A stretch of 6,537 nt of DNA from Treponema sp. GTDB taxonomy: Bacteria > Spirochaetota > Spirochaetia > Treponematales > Treponemataceae. The notes under the pieces were generated by a model. It saw only the letters and a program-made list of their open reading frames with translations, had not been told where the DNA came from and did no database searches. A program made the translations under genes and the position numbers. The stretch covers positions 1 through 6,537 of the forward strand of contig JAITOJ010000081.1 in the NCBI GenBank assembly GCA_031290005.1, written 5' to 3'. Positions 1 through 5,699 of the stretch are shown here, in pieces (positions within the stretch are counted from its first letter, which is position 1; each line of letters opens with the position of its first letter).

Positions 1-186
1 GTCTTTGTTTGGGGCATTCCCGTTCCGGTCAAAGGTGAGCTGAATGGAGGACATGCAGGAACCGTCGTTGACGTGCATGAATACCAGGTTTTTCGATTCC
101 CGCTTGGTCCGAACCCAGCCGGAAACCGTCACTTCCCGGCTGTCCGGGGTGAGGGCAAGGATTTCCTTGATAAGTGGTGTTTTCAT
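1..186 (-). CDS. asnS: Asparaginyl-tRNA synthetase, N-terminal part (cut by the window edge)
   Basis: Class II aminoacyl-tRNA synthetase that charges tRNA-Asn with asparagine in the cytoplasm. Only the first 62 codons lie in the window; the frame stays open through base 1. The visible part is the start of the N-terminal OB-fold anticodon-binding domain. It contains a VTVSGWVRTKRESK segment (about residues 20-33) followed by VNDGSCMSSIQLTFDR (about residues 39-54), which match the first strands of bacterial AsnRS, where the order is VRGWVRT-R-SK and then DGSC. The DGSC element separates it from AspRS and LysRS, which share the fold. The ATG at 186-184 is the natural family start. No Shine-Dalgarno site precedes it, and a promoter lies directly upstream, so the mRNA may be leaderless. 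The catalytic domain is outside the window, so its integrity cannot be judged. Confidence 0.88.
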   Translation of the reverse strand, partial: MKTPLIKEILALTPDSREVTVSGWVRTKRESKNLVFMHVNDGSCMSSIQLTFDRNGNAPNKD

Positions 187-221
187 GCCCTAATGATAGC
201 ATATTTGGGGAAACGGGGCAA
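187..221 (-). promoter_or_regulatory. Probable asnS promoter, positioned for a leaderless mRNA
   Basis: On the minus strand there is a -35 box TTGCCC (221-216), a 17-base spacer, and a -10 box TATCAT (198-193) preceded by TGC, an extended -10 element. Counting the last -10 base as -7 puts +1 exactly on the A of the asnS ATG (186). The six bases between are TAGGGC, too close to the ATG to act as a ribosome-binding site. The rest of the gap back to the CDF gene (222-268) holds only a weak 5-bp GC hairpin (252-268) without a T tract. Confidence 0.6.
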
Positions 222-268
222 GGGCGCGGCGGCAATGCGCAATTCGTCTCCGCGCCGGATACGGGCGC

Positions 269-1192
269 TTACGTCACGTCCGCTTCGGACAATCCGTATT
301 GTTCCGTCCGGTGCGCCGCCTGTCCCGCCGGTTCCACGTGAACCATGATGTCGTAGATGTTCGGGATGGCCCGGTGAATCGCCTGTTCCACTTGGCCCGC
401 CAGGGTGTGCGCCTCCTGAACAGTCAGATTCCCGTCCACTTCGATGTCCAGGTCGATGTCCCACCGGGAGGCGATTTTGCGTATCCGCGCCCGGTGGGGA
501 TTGGAAACCCCGGGCACGGTTTTGAGGGTGTCAAACAGGGTTTTGTACACTTCCTTGTCCGCGCTGCCATCCATGAGTTCCCGGTTGGTCTCGATGAAAA
601 TGGATACCGCGTTTTTTATAATCCACAGGGAAACCAGAAACGCCGCCAGGGGGTCAAGAATGGGCAGGCGGAAAAGCCGGGACAGCCCCAGGCCCAGCAA
701 GACTGAGGCGGACACAATCACGTCGTTCCGCATGTTCTGGGCGTTTGCCAGGACAATGGCGCTTCCGGCTTTTTTGCCGATGCGGTATTGGGAAAAGGAG
801 AGCAGGAGCTTGCCCGCGATGGACAAGACGGTGACCCCCAGGGCGAGGGTCTCCGGCTCATGGGCGGCTTCCTGCCGCAAAAGCGCTCCGGCGGACTGGA
901 GGGCCAGCTGCCCCCCGGCAAAGAAAATGATGCACGCCAGCAGCAATGTTGCGGTGGTTTCCGCCCTGCCGTGCCCCCAGGGATGATTCGCGTCAGAGGG
1001 CAGGGCGACGACGGCGCTGATGACCAGGGTCATCACGGCGATGACCACATCCGTGGAGGTGTCCATGCCGTCGCCGATAACCGCCAAGCTGCCCGTGCGG
1101 ATGCCCACGGCCAATTTGAGTATCCCCAGAACAAGGTTGCCGGCAAGGGCAATCCAGCCCGCCTGTTTCAGGGCGCGTACGCGGTCATCCAT
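269..1192 (-). CDS. Cation diffusion facilitator (CDF) family metal/H+ antiporter
   Basis: Inner-membrane exporter of divalent metal ions (Zn, Mn, Fe, Co or similar) driven by proton antiport. The 307 residues are full length for the family. About six membrane helices occupy residues 12-205, followed by a cytoplasmic ferredoxin-like domain (about 210-290). Metal-site signatures are D44-x3-D48 in helix 2 and N153-x3-D157 in helix 5. The loop after helix 2 carries the family motif NHPWGHGRAE (69-78). The C-terminal domain has H233, the EAH element (H262) and a closing HVEP (285-288), which match the regulatory metal sites of E. coli YiiP by recalled alignment. N153 stands where YiiP and zinc CDFs have His, so the substrate may not be zinc. 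The gene starts 30 bases after the putP stop without a clear Shine-Dalgarno site, suggesting cotranscription and perhaps translational coupling. Family assignment is secure; the metal is unknown. Confidence 0.93.
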   Translation of the reverse strand: MDDRVRALKQAGWIALAGNLVLGILKLAVGIRTGSLAVIGDGMDTSTDVVIAVMTLVISAVVALPSDANHPWGHGRAETTATLLLACIIFFAGGQLALQSAGALLRQEAAHEPETLALGVTVLSIAGKLLLSFSQYRIGKKAGSAIVLANAQNMRNDVIVSASVLLGLGLSRLFRLPILDPLAAFLVSLWIIKNAVSIFIETNRELMDGSADKEVYKTLFDTLKTVPGVSNPHRARIRKIASRWDIDLDIEVDGNLTVQEAHTLAGQVEQAIHRAIPNIYDIMVHVEPAGQAAHRTEQYGLSEADVT

Positions 1193-1222
1193 AGAGACTG
1201 CCGGGGTTGCGGGGGAGGGCAG

Positions 1223-2794
1223 CTATATGAGCGCGGCCTGCGCTTTGGCTTGTTCGAACTCGCGCTCGATGTCCGGCGCGGGCCTGGGCGTGGCAAGGCT
1301 CACCGCGAAGATGGCCAGGCAGGAGATGATGAAGGCCGGAAGCAGTTCATAGACCGTGAAGGGGCCCCCCAGTTTGCTGATGACGTTCTTCCACAGCACG
1401 ACGGTAACGCCCCCGGAAATCATGCCCGCCGCCGCGCCCGCCAGGGTGGTGCGCTTCCAGAAGAGGGAAAAGAGGATAAGGGGGCCGAAGGCCGCGCCCA
1501 ATCCGGCCCAGGCGTAGCTCACGATGCGGAAAATCGAATCCGCGCCGGTCAGCGCCACGAAGAGGCCGAAGAGTGTTACCAGCAGTATGGACGCCCGGGC
1601 CAGCCAGAGCACGGCCTTATCGCTCAGGTCTTTCTTGAGCCAGCCCTTCATCAGGTCGTTCGCCAGGGACGAGGAAGTGATGAGCATGTAGGAGTCGCAG
1701 GAACTCATGGAAGCGCCCAGAATGCCCGAAAGCACCAGGCCCGCCAGGAGGGGAGGGAAGAAAGTCACTGCCATGCGGAGGAAGATAGTCTCCGCGTCCC
1801 CCGCGGTGGTGAGGAGGCCCGGCTGCCAGGCGCGGCCCAGGAGGCCGATGCCCACGGCCGCGAACAGGGAAATGAAGCACCAGGTCACGCCGATGGCCCG
1901 GGCCTGCCGGAGCTTCGACGGCTGCTTAATCGCCATGAAGCGCAGGAGCACCTGGGGCATTCCGAAGTAGCCCAGCCCCCAGGCCAGGCAGGAGACGATA
2001 TTAAGGAAAGAATAGTCCGCGCCGGGCCCGAAGACGCCCCTGCCTCCGGAGACCGCCTGGACGCCGTTCTCCATCACCGGTGTAGCGATGCCGAAGATGT
2101 CCATGAAGCGGGGGAAGCTGCGCAGGTTCTCCGCCACCTGGGAGACGCCCCCCACGTGGTACACCCCGAAGGCGAAGACCAGTATTATGGCGCTTATCAT
2201 CAGCAGGGCCTGCACCAGGTCGGCAAAGCTCTCCCCCAGGAAGCCCCCCAGCAGGGTGTAGATGAAGACGATGGCCGCGCCGATGAGCACCATCAAGGCG
2301 TAGTACCGGTGGGTGCCCACGACATAGTCAAAGAGCTTTCCAAAGGCCACGAACTGGGCGCCCGCATATATGGAAAAAAAGAGGATGAGCAGGACCGCCG
2401 CGATAACCGACAGCGCCTTCCGGGTGTCGTGGTAGCGGTTGCTGAAGAACCCGGGCAGGGTGAAGGAGTCGCCCGCCGTTTCCGAGTAGGTGCGCAGGCG
2501 TTTTGCCACAATCTGCCAGTTAATCCACGTGCCGGCAGCCAGCCCCAGGGCAGTCCAGAAGGCTTCCCCCACGCCGGTGAAGTACGCCACCCCCGGAAGC
2601 CCCATGAGGAGCCAGCCGGACATGTCCGACGCCTCCGCGCTCAGGGCCGACACCCAGGGGCCCAGCCCCCGGCCGCCCAGAAAGAAAGACGCCGGGTCCC
2701 GGTTGCTCCGCCGGGCATACCAGACCCCGACAATCACGATGAAAACAAAATAAACGCCCATCCCAATCACTGTCTGCGCTGTGTTAACCTGCAT
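1223..2794 (-). CDS. putP: Sodium/proline symporter (SSS family, PutP type)
   Basis: Secondary transporter of the sodium:solute symporter family that probably imports L-proline with Na+ across the inner membrane. At 523 residues it has the usual length and about 13 membrane helices in the LeuT fold. PutP-specific features are SDMSGWL (56-62, covering the E. coli D55-M56-S57-G58 substrate/Na+ site), WINWQIVAKRLR (90-101), WGLGYFGMPQ (272-281) with RFMAIK after it, MSS (363-365) where E. coli has the Na2-site pair S340-T341, and YAWAGLGAAFGP (427-438). The residue before ASDMSG is Glu54 where I expect Gly, a small oddity. The ATG at 2794-2792 is preceded by AGAGGAG (2806-2800) with 5-base spacing, so the start is well supported. 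The stop is TAG (1225-1223) and the CDF gene follows after 30 bases. Proline specificity is inferred from motif similarity; another SSS substrate is possible. Confidence 0.92.
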   Translation of the reverse strand: MQVNTAQTVIGMGVYFVFIVIVGVWYARRSNRDPASFFLGGRGLGPWVSALSAEASDMSGWLLMGLPGVAYFTGVGEAFWTALGLAAGTWINWQIVAKRLRTYSETAGDSFTLPGFFSNRYHDTRKALSVIAAVLLILFFSIYAGAQFVAFGKLFDYVVGTHRYYALMVLIGAAIVFIYTLLGGFLGESFADLVQALLMISAIILVFAFGVYHVGGVSQVAENLRSFPRFMDIFGIATPVMENGVQAVSGGRGVFGPGADYSFLNIVSCLAWGLGYFGMPQVLLRFMAIKQPSKLRQARAIGVTWCFISLFAAVGIGLLGRAWQPGLLTTAGDAETIFLRMAVTFFPPLLAGLVLSGILGASMSSCDSYMLITSSSLANDLMKGWLKKDLSDKAVLWLARASILLVTLFGLFVALTGADSIFRIVSYAWAGLGAAFGPLILFSLFWKRTTLAGAAAGMISGGVTVVLWKNVISKLGGPFTVYELLPAFIISCLAIFAVSLATPRPAPDIEREFEQAKAQAALI

Positions 2795-2848
2795 AACTGC
2801 TCCTCTGAAACTCCATAATAAGCCGAAACCTGCGGCAACGGCGCGGAT

Positions 2849-2877
2849 AGTTAACCAGAAAAGACAGACAATGTCAA
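2849..2877 (-). promoter_or_regulatory. Possible putP promoter
   Basis: A perfect -35 box TTGACA lies on the minus strand at 2877-2872. The best -10 at 17 bases is only TTAACT (2854-2849), a weak match. A better -10-like TATTAT (2820-2815) sits nearer the gene but has no -35 at normal spacing. The first choice would give a leader of about 50 bases ending in the strong Shine-Dalgarno site of putP. Confidence 0.4.
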
Positions 2878-2884
2878 GGTCGTT

Positions 2885-2898
2885 GAATTGCGAATTGC
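2885..2898. repeat. Two head-to-tail copies of GAATTGC between divergent promoters
   Basis: The heptamer GAATTGC occurs twice without a gap (2885-2891 and 2892-2898) in the space between the putative putP -35 box and the ligA -35 box. It could be an operator half-site pair or chance. No known regulator motif is recognised. Confidence 0.3.
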
Positions 2899-2919
2899 TG
2901 CCGCAAGGGACGTGATGTC

Positions 2920-2949
2920 TTGCAAAAAAGCCTGGTTTTTTTCTATAAT
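2920..2949 (+). promoter_or_regulatory. ligA promoter
   Basis: A -35 box TTGCAA (2920-2925), an 18-base spacer and a perfect -10 box TATAAT (2944-2949) predict a transcript start near 2956. The spacer contains A6 (2924-2929, overlapping the -35) and T7 (2936-2942) around GCCTGG, an AT dyad that may bend the promoter. The leader before the first ATG (2979) is about 23 bases. Confidence 0.7.
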
Positions 2950-2978
2950 ACTATATCTTTAGCTACAGGAAGGTTACT

Positions 2979-2996
2979 ATGGCGGAAAAAGGATGA
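2979..2996 (+). CDS. Five-codon leader frame overlapping the ligA start
   Basis: ATG at 2979 opens a frame reading M-A-E-K-G and stopping at TGA (2994-2996). The stop overlaps the ligA ATG (2993-2995) in an ATGA arrangement. The strong Shine-Dalgarno sequence AGGAAGG (2967-2973) sits 5 bases before this ATG but 19 bases before the ligA ATG, so it is placed for the mini-frame. Two readings are possible. It may be a leader peptide that delivers ribosomes to ligA by termination-reinitiation. Alternatively one base may be missing from the A5 run (2986-2990); a sixth A would fuse the frame to ligA as M-A-E-K-R-M-I-R-I-K. The sequence shows the signals directly; use of the frame is inferred. Confidence 0.5.
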   Translation: MAEKG

Positions 2997-4945
2997 TACG
3001 CATCAAAGAGCTGGAAACCCTGATTTCGCGCTACCAAAGCTCCTACTATAACGGCGAGGGGGAAGTGAGCGACGCCGAGTTCGACGCCCTCTGGGAAGAA
3101 CTCAAGTCCCTTGACCCTGGGAACCCCCTTCTGGCCCGAGTGGGGGCCGACTCAGGTAATTTTCCCAAAGCCCGGCACAAAATGCCCATGGGCAGCCAGG
3201 ACAAGGCCGCGAACCCGGAGGAGTTTTTCAAGTGGGCGGAAAAACACGCCTACGACGAATATCTGGTGGAATACAAGCTGGACGGCGCCAGCCTGGAACT
3301 GCAATACGAGGGGGGCGTTCTGGCGCGGGCGGTCACCCGGGGGGACGGCGCGATCGGGGACGACATTACCCCCAACGCCCGGAAGATGCAGGGCGTCCGG
3401 GGGCGGCTGGAAATCGACGGGGCACTCCTGCCCCTGACCGGCGGGGTGCGCGGGGAAGTGATTATGCCCCGGGAAACCCACAAACAGTATTTTGCGGACA
3501 AGGCAAACTGCCGGAACGCCGCCAACGGCCTCATGAAGCGCAAGGACGGGGAGGGGAGCGAACATCTGTGTTTTGTCGCCTACGACGCCCAGTTTGCTGA
3601 CGCGGCGGGCGGCGTTACCGTGGAAGCCCAGCCTTTTGCGGACGAGGAAGCGAAAATCCGCTGGCTCAAACGCTGCGGTTTTACCGCCGTACCCCTCAAA
3701 ATCTGCAAGACCCCCCAGGAAGTGGCGGACTACCGCCAGGAAGTGGCGGAAGCGCGCCCCTCCCTCAAGTGCGATATCGACGGCCTGGTGGTCAAGGAGC
3801 GCCGCCTGGACTTCGCGGACGCCAGCCGCCCCCGGCCCGACTGCCAGATTGCCTTCAAGTTCAGCCCGGAGCGGGCGGTGTCCATTGTCCGCGCCGTGGA
3901 GTGGAGCGAGTCCGGGGCCACCTACACCCCCATCGCCCTGTTCGACCCGGTGGAACTGGCGGGTACCACGGTCAAGCGGGCAAGCCTGGTCAATCCAAAC
4001 ACCATCCGGCAGCTTGGGGTGCGGATCGGCATCTCCGTGGCGGTGACCAAGCGGGGGGAGATTATCCCGAAAATCGAGGGCCTGGCCCTGCCGGGCGAAG
4101 GGGCGGATGTTCCCGTAACGGAAGAACCGGCAATACTCCGGGACATCGAATTTCCTACGGTGTGCGGAAGGTGCGGCGCGGAACTTATTGACGAGGGAAC
4201 CCGGCTCTATTGCCCCAATCCGGCGTGCCCCAAGCGCGTCCATCACCGGCTGGAAAAATGGGCCGCCGCGCTGGACATCCGGGATTTGGGGGTTACGCTC
4301 ATCCGCAATTTGTTCAACGCCGGCCGGCTCCGGTCGATTTCCGATTTGTACACCCTCACGGAGGAAGAGCTGGCCCCCTACTTCCTGGAGGACGAAAGCC
4401 TGGCAAAGGACAAAAAGTCCAAGGGGGCGCAAAAAGTGCTGGCTTCGCTCTCTGGCAAGACCGAAACCTCCCTGGCGGCTTTTGTGGCCGGGTTCGACAT
4501 CGAGGACATCGGGGAGCTGTTAATCGAAAAGCTGGCGGACGCGGGATTCGACACTCTGGACAAGCTGCTTGCCGCCGCGCCGGAAGACGTTGCCGCGGTC
4601 AACGGTTTTGCGGACATCACCGCCGCGAAACTGGCCGCCGGGCTTGCGGAAAACCGGGAAGAGATGCTCCGCCTGACCCGGACCGGCGTTATCCGATTGC
4701 GGCAGGAAACCAGGGCAGGCAAACTGGCGGGCAAGTCCTTCTGTTTCACCGGGGAACTTTCCATCAAGCGTGCGGACGCGGAACAGATGGTAAAAGAAGC
4801 GGGCGGGTCGGTCAAACCAACGGTGGCCAAGGGCCTGTCCTGCCTGGTGACCAACGACATTGCGTCGGGGTCGGCAAAGAACAAAAAGGCCGCCGGCCTG
4901 GGCATCCCGGTGATTGACGAACAGGCGTTTCTGGCCTTGTTTTGA
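2993..4945 (+). CDS. ligA: NAD+-dependent DNA ligase LigA
   Basis: Seals nicks in duplex DNA using NAD+ as AMP donor, joining Okazaki fragments and finishing repair. The 650 residues are slightly shorter than the 671 of E. coli. Domains in order: domain Ia (about 1-45, with YYNGEGEVSDAEFD); the nucleotidyltransferase domain with catalytic Lys95 in EYKLDG (93-98), TRGDG (115-119), CRNAANG (173-179), DGLVVK (263-268) and AFKF with K289; an OB fold (about 305-380); a four-Cys zinc finger (C391, C394, C407, C412); helix-hairpin-helix repeats (about 420-560); and a BRCT domain (about 575-650) beginning GKLAGKSFCFTGEL. All key catalytic and zinc residues are present. Several normally strict motifs vary, for example PMGSQDK (65-71) where PMLSLDN is usual. 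ATG 2993 gives the expected domain Ia start; an in-frame start five codons upstream would require a frameshift. No terminator is visible after the stop. Confidence 0.96.
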   Translation: MIRIKELETLISRYQSSYYNGEGEVSDAEFDALWEELKSLDPGNPLLARVGADSGNFPKARHKMPMGSQDKAANPEEFFKWAEKHAYDEYLVEYKLDGASLELQYEGGVLARAVTRGDGAIGDDITPNARKMQGVRGRLEIDGALLPLTGGVRGEVIMPRETHKQYFADKANCRNAANGLMKRKDGEGSEHLCFVAYDAQFADAAGGVTVEAQPFADEEAKIRWLKRCGFTAVPLKICKTPQEVADYRQEVAEARPSLKCDIDGLVVKERRLDFADASRPRPDCQIAFKFSPERAVSIVRAVEWSESGATYTPIALFDPVELAGTTVKRASLVNPNTIRQLGVRIGISVAVTKRGEIIPKIEGLALPGEGADVPVTEEPAILRDIEFPTVCGRCGAELIDEGTRLYCPNPACPKRVHHRLEKWAAALDIRDLGVTLIRNLFNAGRLRSISDLYTLTEEELAPYFLEDESLAKDKKSKGAQKVLASLSGKTETSLAAFVAGFDIEDIGELLIEKLADAGFDTLDKLLAAAPEDVAAVNGFADITAAKLAAGLAENREEMLRLTRTGVIRLRQETRAGKLAGKSFCFTGELSIKRADAEQMVKEAGGSVKPTVAKGLSCLVTNDIASGSAKNKKAAGLGIPVIDEQAFLALF

Positions 4946-4972
4946 AAGCCGGGTAAACCGCTGCCCTTCACA

Positions 4973-5002
4973 TTGACAGAGGTATTGTTTTTTTGGTATG
5001 GT
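4973..5002 (+). promoter_or_regulatory. tRNA-Thr promoter
   Basis: A perfect TTGACA (4973-4978), an 18-base spacer and TATGGT (4997-5002) give a predicted start near 5009, leaving an 11-base 5' leader before the mature tRNA. It lies 27 bases after the ligA stop, so the tRNA probably has its own transcription besides any readthrough from ligA. Confidence 0.65.
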
Positions 5003-5019
5003 TTCGTATTGTTTATTTT

Positions 5020-5092
5020 GCCAATTTAGCTCAGTCGGCAGAGCAGCGGTTTTGTAAACCGCAGGTCCAGGGTTCGAATCCCTGAGTTGGCT
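5020..5092 (+). tRNA. tRNA-Thr, anticodon UGU
   Basis: A complete cloverleaf of 73 bases. The acceptor stem GCCAATT (5020-5026) pairs with AGTTGGC (5085-5091), including one G-U pair. The D arm is GCTC/GAGC, the anticodon stem is GCGGT/ACCGC (5046-5050/5058-5062), and the T arm CAGGG-TTCGAAT-CCCTG is canonical. The seven-base loop TTTGTAA puts TGT (5053-5055) at positions 34-36, reading threonine codon ACA and, by wobble, other ACN codons. The discriminator is T5092. The terminal CCA is not encoded (GTA follows), so it must be added after transcription. The 3' end borders an AT-richer patch, a common arrangement where mobile DNA has integrated, but no second copy of the tRNA end is present in the window. 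Confidence 0.97.
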
Positions 5093-5113
5093 GTAACGGA
5101 TGTATTAAAACCA

Positions 5114-5138
5114 AAAAGCCGCTGGTAAAGCGGCTTTT
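5114..5138. terminator. Bidirectional intrinsic terminator between tRNA-Thr and the zinc-ribbon gene
   Basis: AAAAGCCGC (5114-5122) and GCGGCTTTT (5130-5138) form a perfect 9-bp stem with a 7-base loop. The T run serves the tRNA transcript on the plus strand. The A5 run (5113-5117) becomes T5 on the minus strand, only 3 bases after the stop of the convergent zinc-ribbon gene (TAA, 5144-5142). Confidence 0.85.
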
Positions 5139-5141
5139 CAG

Positions 5142-5483
5142 TTATGTTTCGACCTTGTTTACCTTTTTATGAATCACAAATCGCGGCATGGAGGTTGTTT
5201 CCACCATGACCGGCGGCGCGGGCTCCTGAAAATTACCGGATTTTCTGCGCCGCCTATTTTTTCTTGCACATCCGCAGGAGTTAATTTGCTGGACCTGGGC
5301 TATCGTTTTTTCTATGGTATTTCCGCAGTCGCATTTCCATTCCCAAACATAACCGCCAAGATGTTTTGTACCGAGACAGCAAATTGCCACCAGCTTTCCT
5401 TTTCGCCTGCCTGTTATATCTTTGGGCTTTCTGTCTTTTCTTGAGCCTGTACCCGGAGCAACAGATTTCATATAAACACTCAT
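5142..5483 (-). CDS. Small zinc-ribbon protein resembling the N-terminal domain of phage AP2/HNH-type proteins
   Basis: A 113-residue protein of unknown function. The core DITGRRKGKLVAIC (22-35), followed by WEWKCDCGN (47-55) and NSCGCA (68-73), matches a recurrent domain of the pattern D-L-T-G-x-x-F-G-x-L then W-x-C-x-C-x-C-G-N then S-C-G-C. That domain is found in phages, homing endonucleases and other mobile elements, often in front of an AP2 DNA-binding domain. C51, C53, C70 and C72 probably bind one zinc ion. A very basic stretch (RKNRRRRK, 74-81) suggests nucleic-acid binding. No nuclease or AP2 domain follows, so it may be a stand-alone ribbon or a remnant. The ATG at 5483 is chosen because the longer frame back to 5630 runs through a strong hairpin and a promoter; Met54 of that longer frame (5471) is another option. 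No Shine-Dalgarno site is seen. Base composition is AT-richer than the neighbours, consistent with transfer. Confidence 0.7.
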   Translation of the reverse strand: MSVYMKSVAPGTGSRKDRKPKDITGRRKGKLVAICCLGTKHLGGYVWEWKCDCGNTIEKTIAQVQQINSCGCARKNRRRRKSGNFQEPAPPVMVETTSMPRFVIHKKVNKVET

Positions 5484-5489
5484 ATTTCT

Positions 5490-5518
5490 ATCATAATGCA
5501 AAACGATAAAAAGAACAA
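5490..5518 (-). promoter_or_regulatory. Probable promoter of the zinc-ribbon gene, positioned for a leaderless mRNA
   Basis: On the minus strand there is TTGTTC (5518-5513), a 17-base spacer and TATGAT (5495-5490). With the last -10 base as -7, +1 falls exactly on the A of the ATG at 5483. The -35 box lies inside the 3' arm of the hairpin at 5513-5542. Confidence 0.5.
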
Positions 5519-5542
5519 CCGGTAGAAACCTACCGGTTGTTC
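5508..5542 (-). terminator. Strong hairpin with T tract on the minus strand, no gene in front of it
   Basis: GAACAACCGGTAG (5513-5525) and CTACCGGTTGTTC (5530-5542) make a perfect 13-bp stem with a 4-base loop. Read on the minus strand it is followed by T5 (5512-5508), the form of an intrinsic terminator. On the plus strand no T run follows. No recognisable coding gene lies upstream on the minus strand. It may end a small RNA from about 5545-5650, guard the zinc-ribbon gene from antisense transcription of the nuclease gene, or be a short palindromic element. Confidence 0.6.
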
Positions 5543-5566
5543 CCGAAAGGAGAGGAGGCGCAGGTC

Positions 5567-5594
5567 TTGGAATGTGTAGAAGATAACATTCCAA
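5567..5594. repeat. Inverted repeat, 9-bp stem
   Basis: TTGGAATGT (5567-5575) and ACATTCCAA (5586-5594) are perfect reverse complements separated by 10 bases. It sits within the intergenic region between the zinc-ribbon and nuclease genes and could be an RNA stem or an operator. Confidence 0.6.
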
Positions 5595-5605
5595 ACCCGC
5601 AATGA

Positions 5606-5630
5606 ATGATTGTTGTTGCTTAGCAATCAT
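5606..5630. repeat. Inverted repeat, 7-bp stem
   Basis: ATGATTG (5606-5612) and CAATCAT (5624-5630) pair across an 11-base loop. A third copy, ATGATTG, forms the first seven bases of the nuclease gene (5707-5713). An alternative inner stem TTGC/GCAA overlaps it. Confidence 0.45.
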
Positions 5631-5670
5631 AATACAAACTACCGGAGCAAGAAAAAGTTACAGCGGACCG

Positions 5671-5699
5671 TTGCATATTCCAAAAATTGATTGTATTAT
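5671..5699 (+). promoter_or_regulatory. Promoter of the beta-CASP nuclease gene, positioned for a leaderless mRNA
   Basis: TTGCAT (5671-5676), a 17-base spacer and TATTAT (5694-5699) predict +1 at 5706 or 5707. The gene's ATG begins at 5707 and no Shine-Dalgarno site precedes it. Confidence 0.65.

Noticed and set aside
252..268. GC hairpin GCGCC/GGCGC after the CDF gene as a terminator
   Set aside because: Only 5 bp of stem and no T run on the minus strand, so it does not qualify as an intrinsic terminator.
788..2818. A 676-codon open frame on the plus strand opposite putP and the CDF gene
   Set aside because: It is antisense to two clear transporter genes, is rich in Gly, Arg, Glu, His and Gln with no domain, and crosses gene boundaries. 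It is the usual mirror frame of GC-rich coding DNA.
3152..4432. A 426-codon open frame on the minus strand opposite ligA
   Set aside because: Antisense to an intact, motif-complete ligA; no recognisable domain and no promoter or ribosome site in front of it.
5169..5444. A 91-codon plus-strand frame opposite the zinc-ribbon gene
   Set aside because: It overlaps the zinc-ribbon gene in antisense, has no domain, and lacks a ribosome site; the minus-strand frame has a recognisable Cys signature.
5484..5630. Longer version of the zinc-ribbon gene starting at 5630
   Set aside because: The extra 49 residues would be encoded across a 13-bp terminator-like hairpin and the promoter of the shorter form, and they resemble no part of the family.
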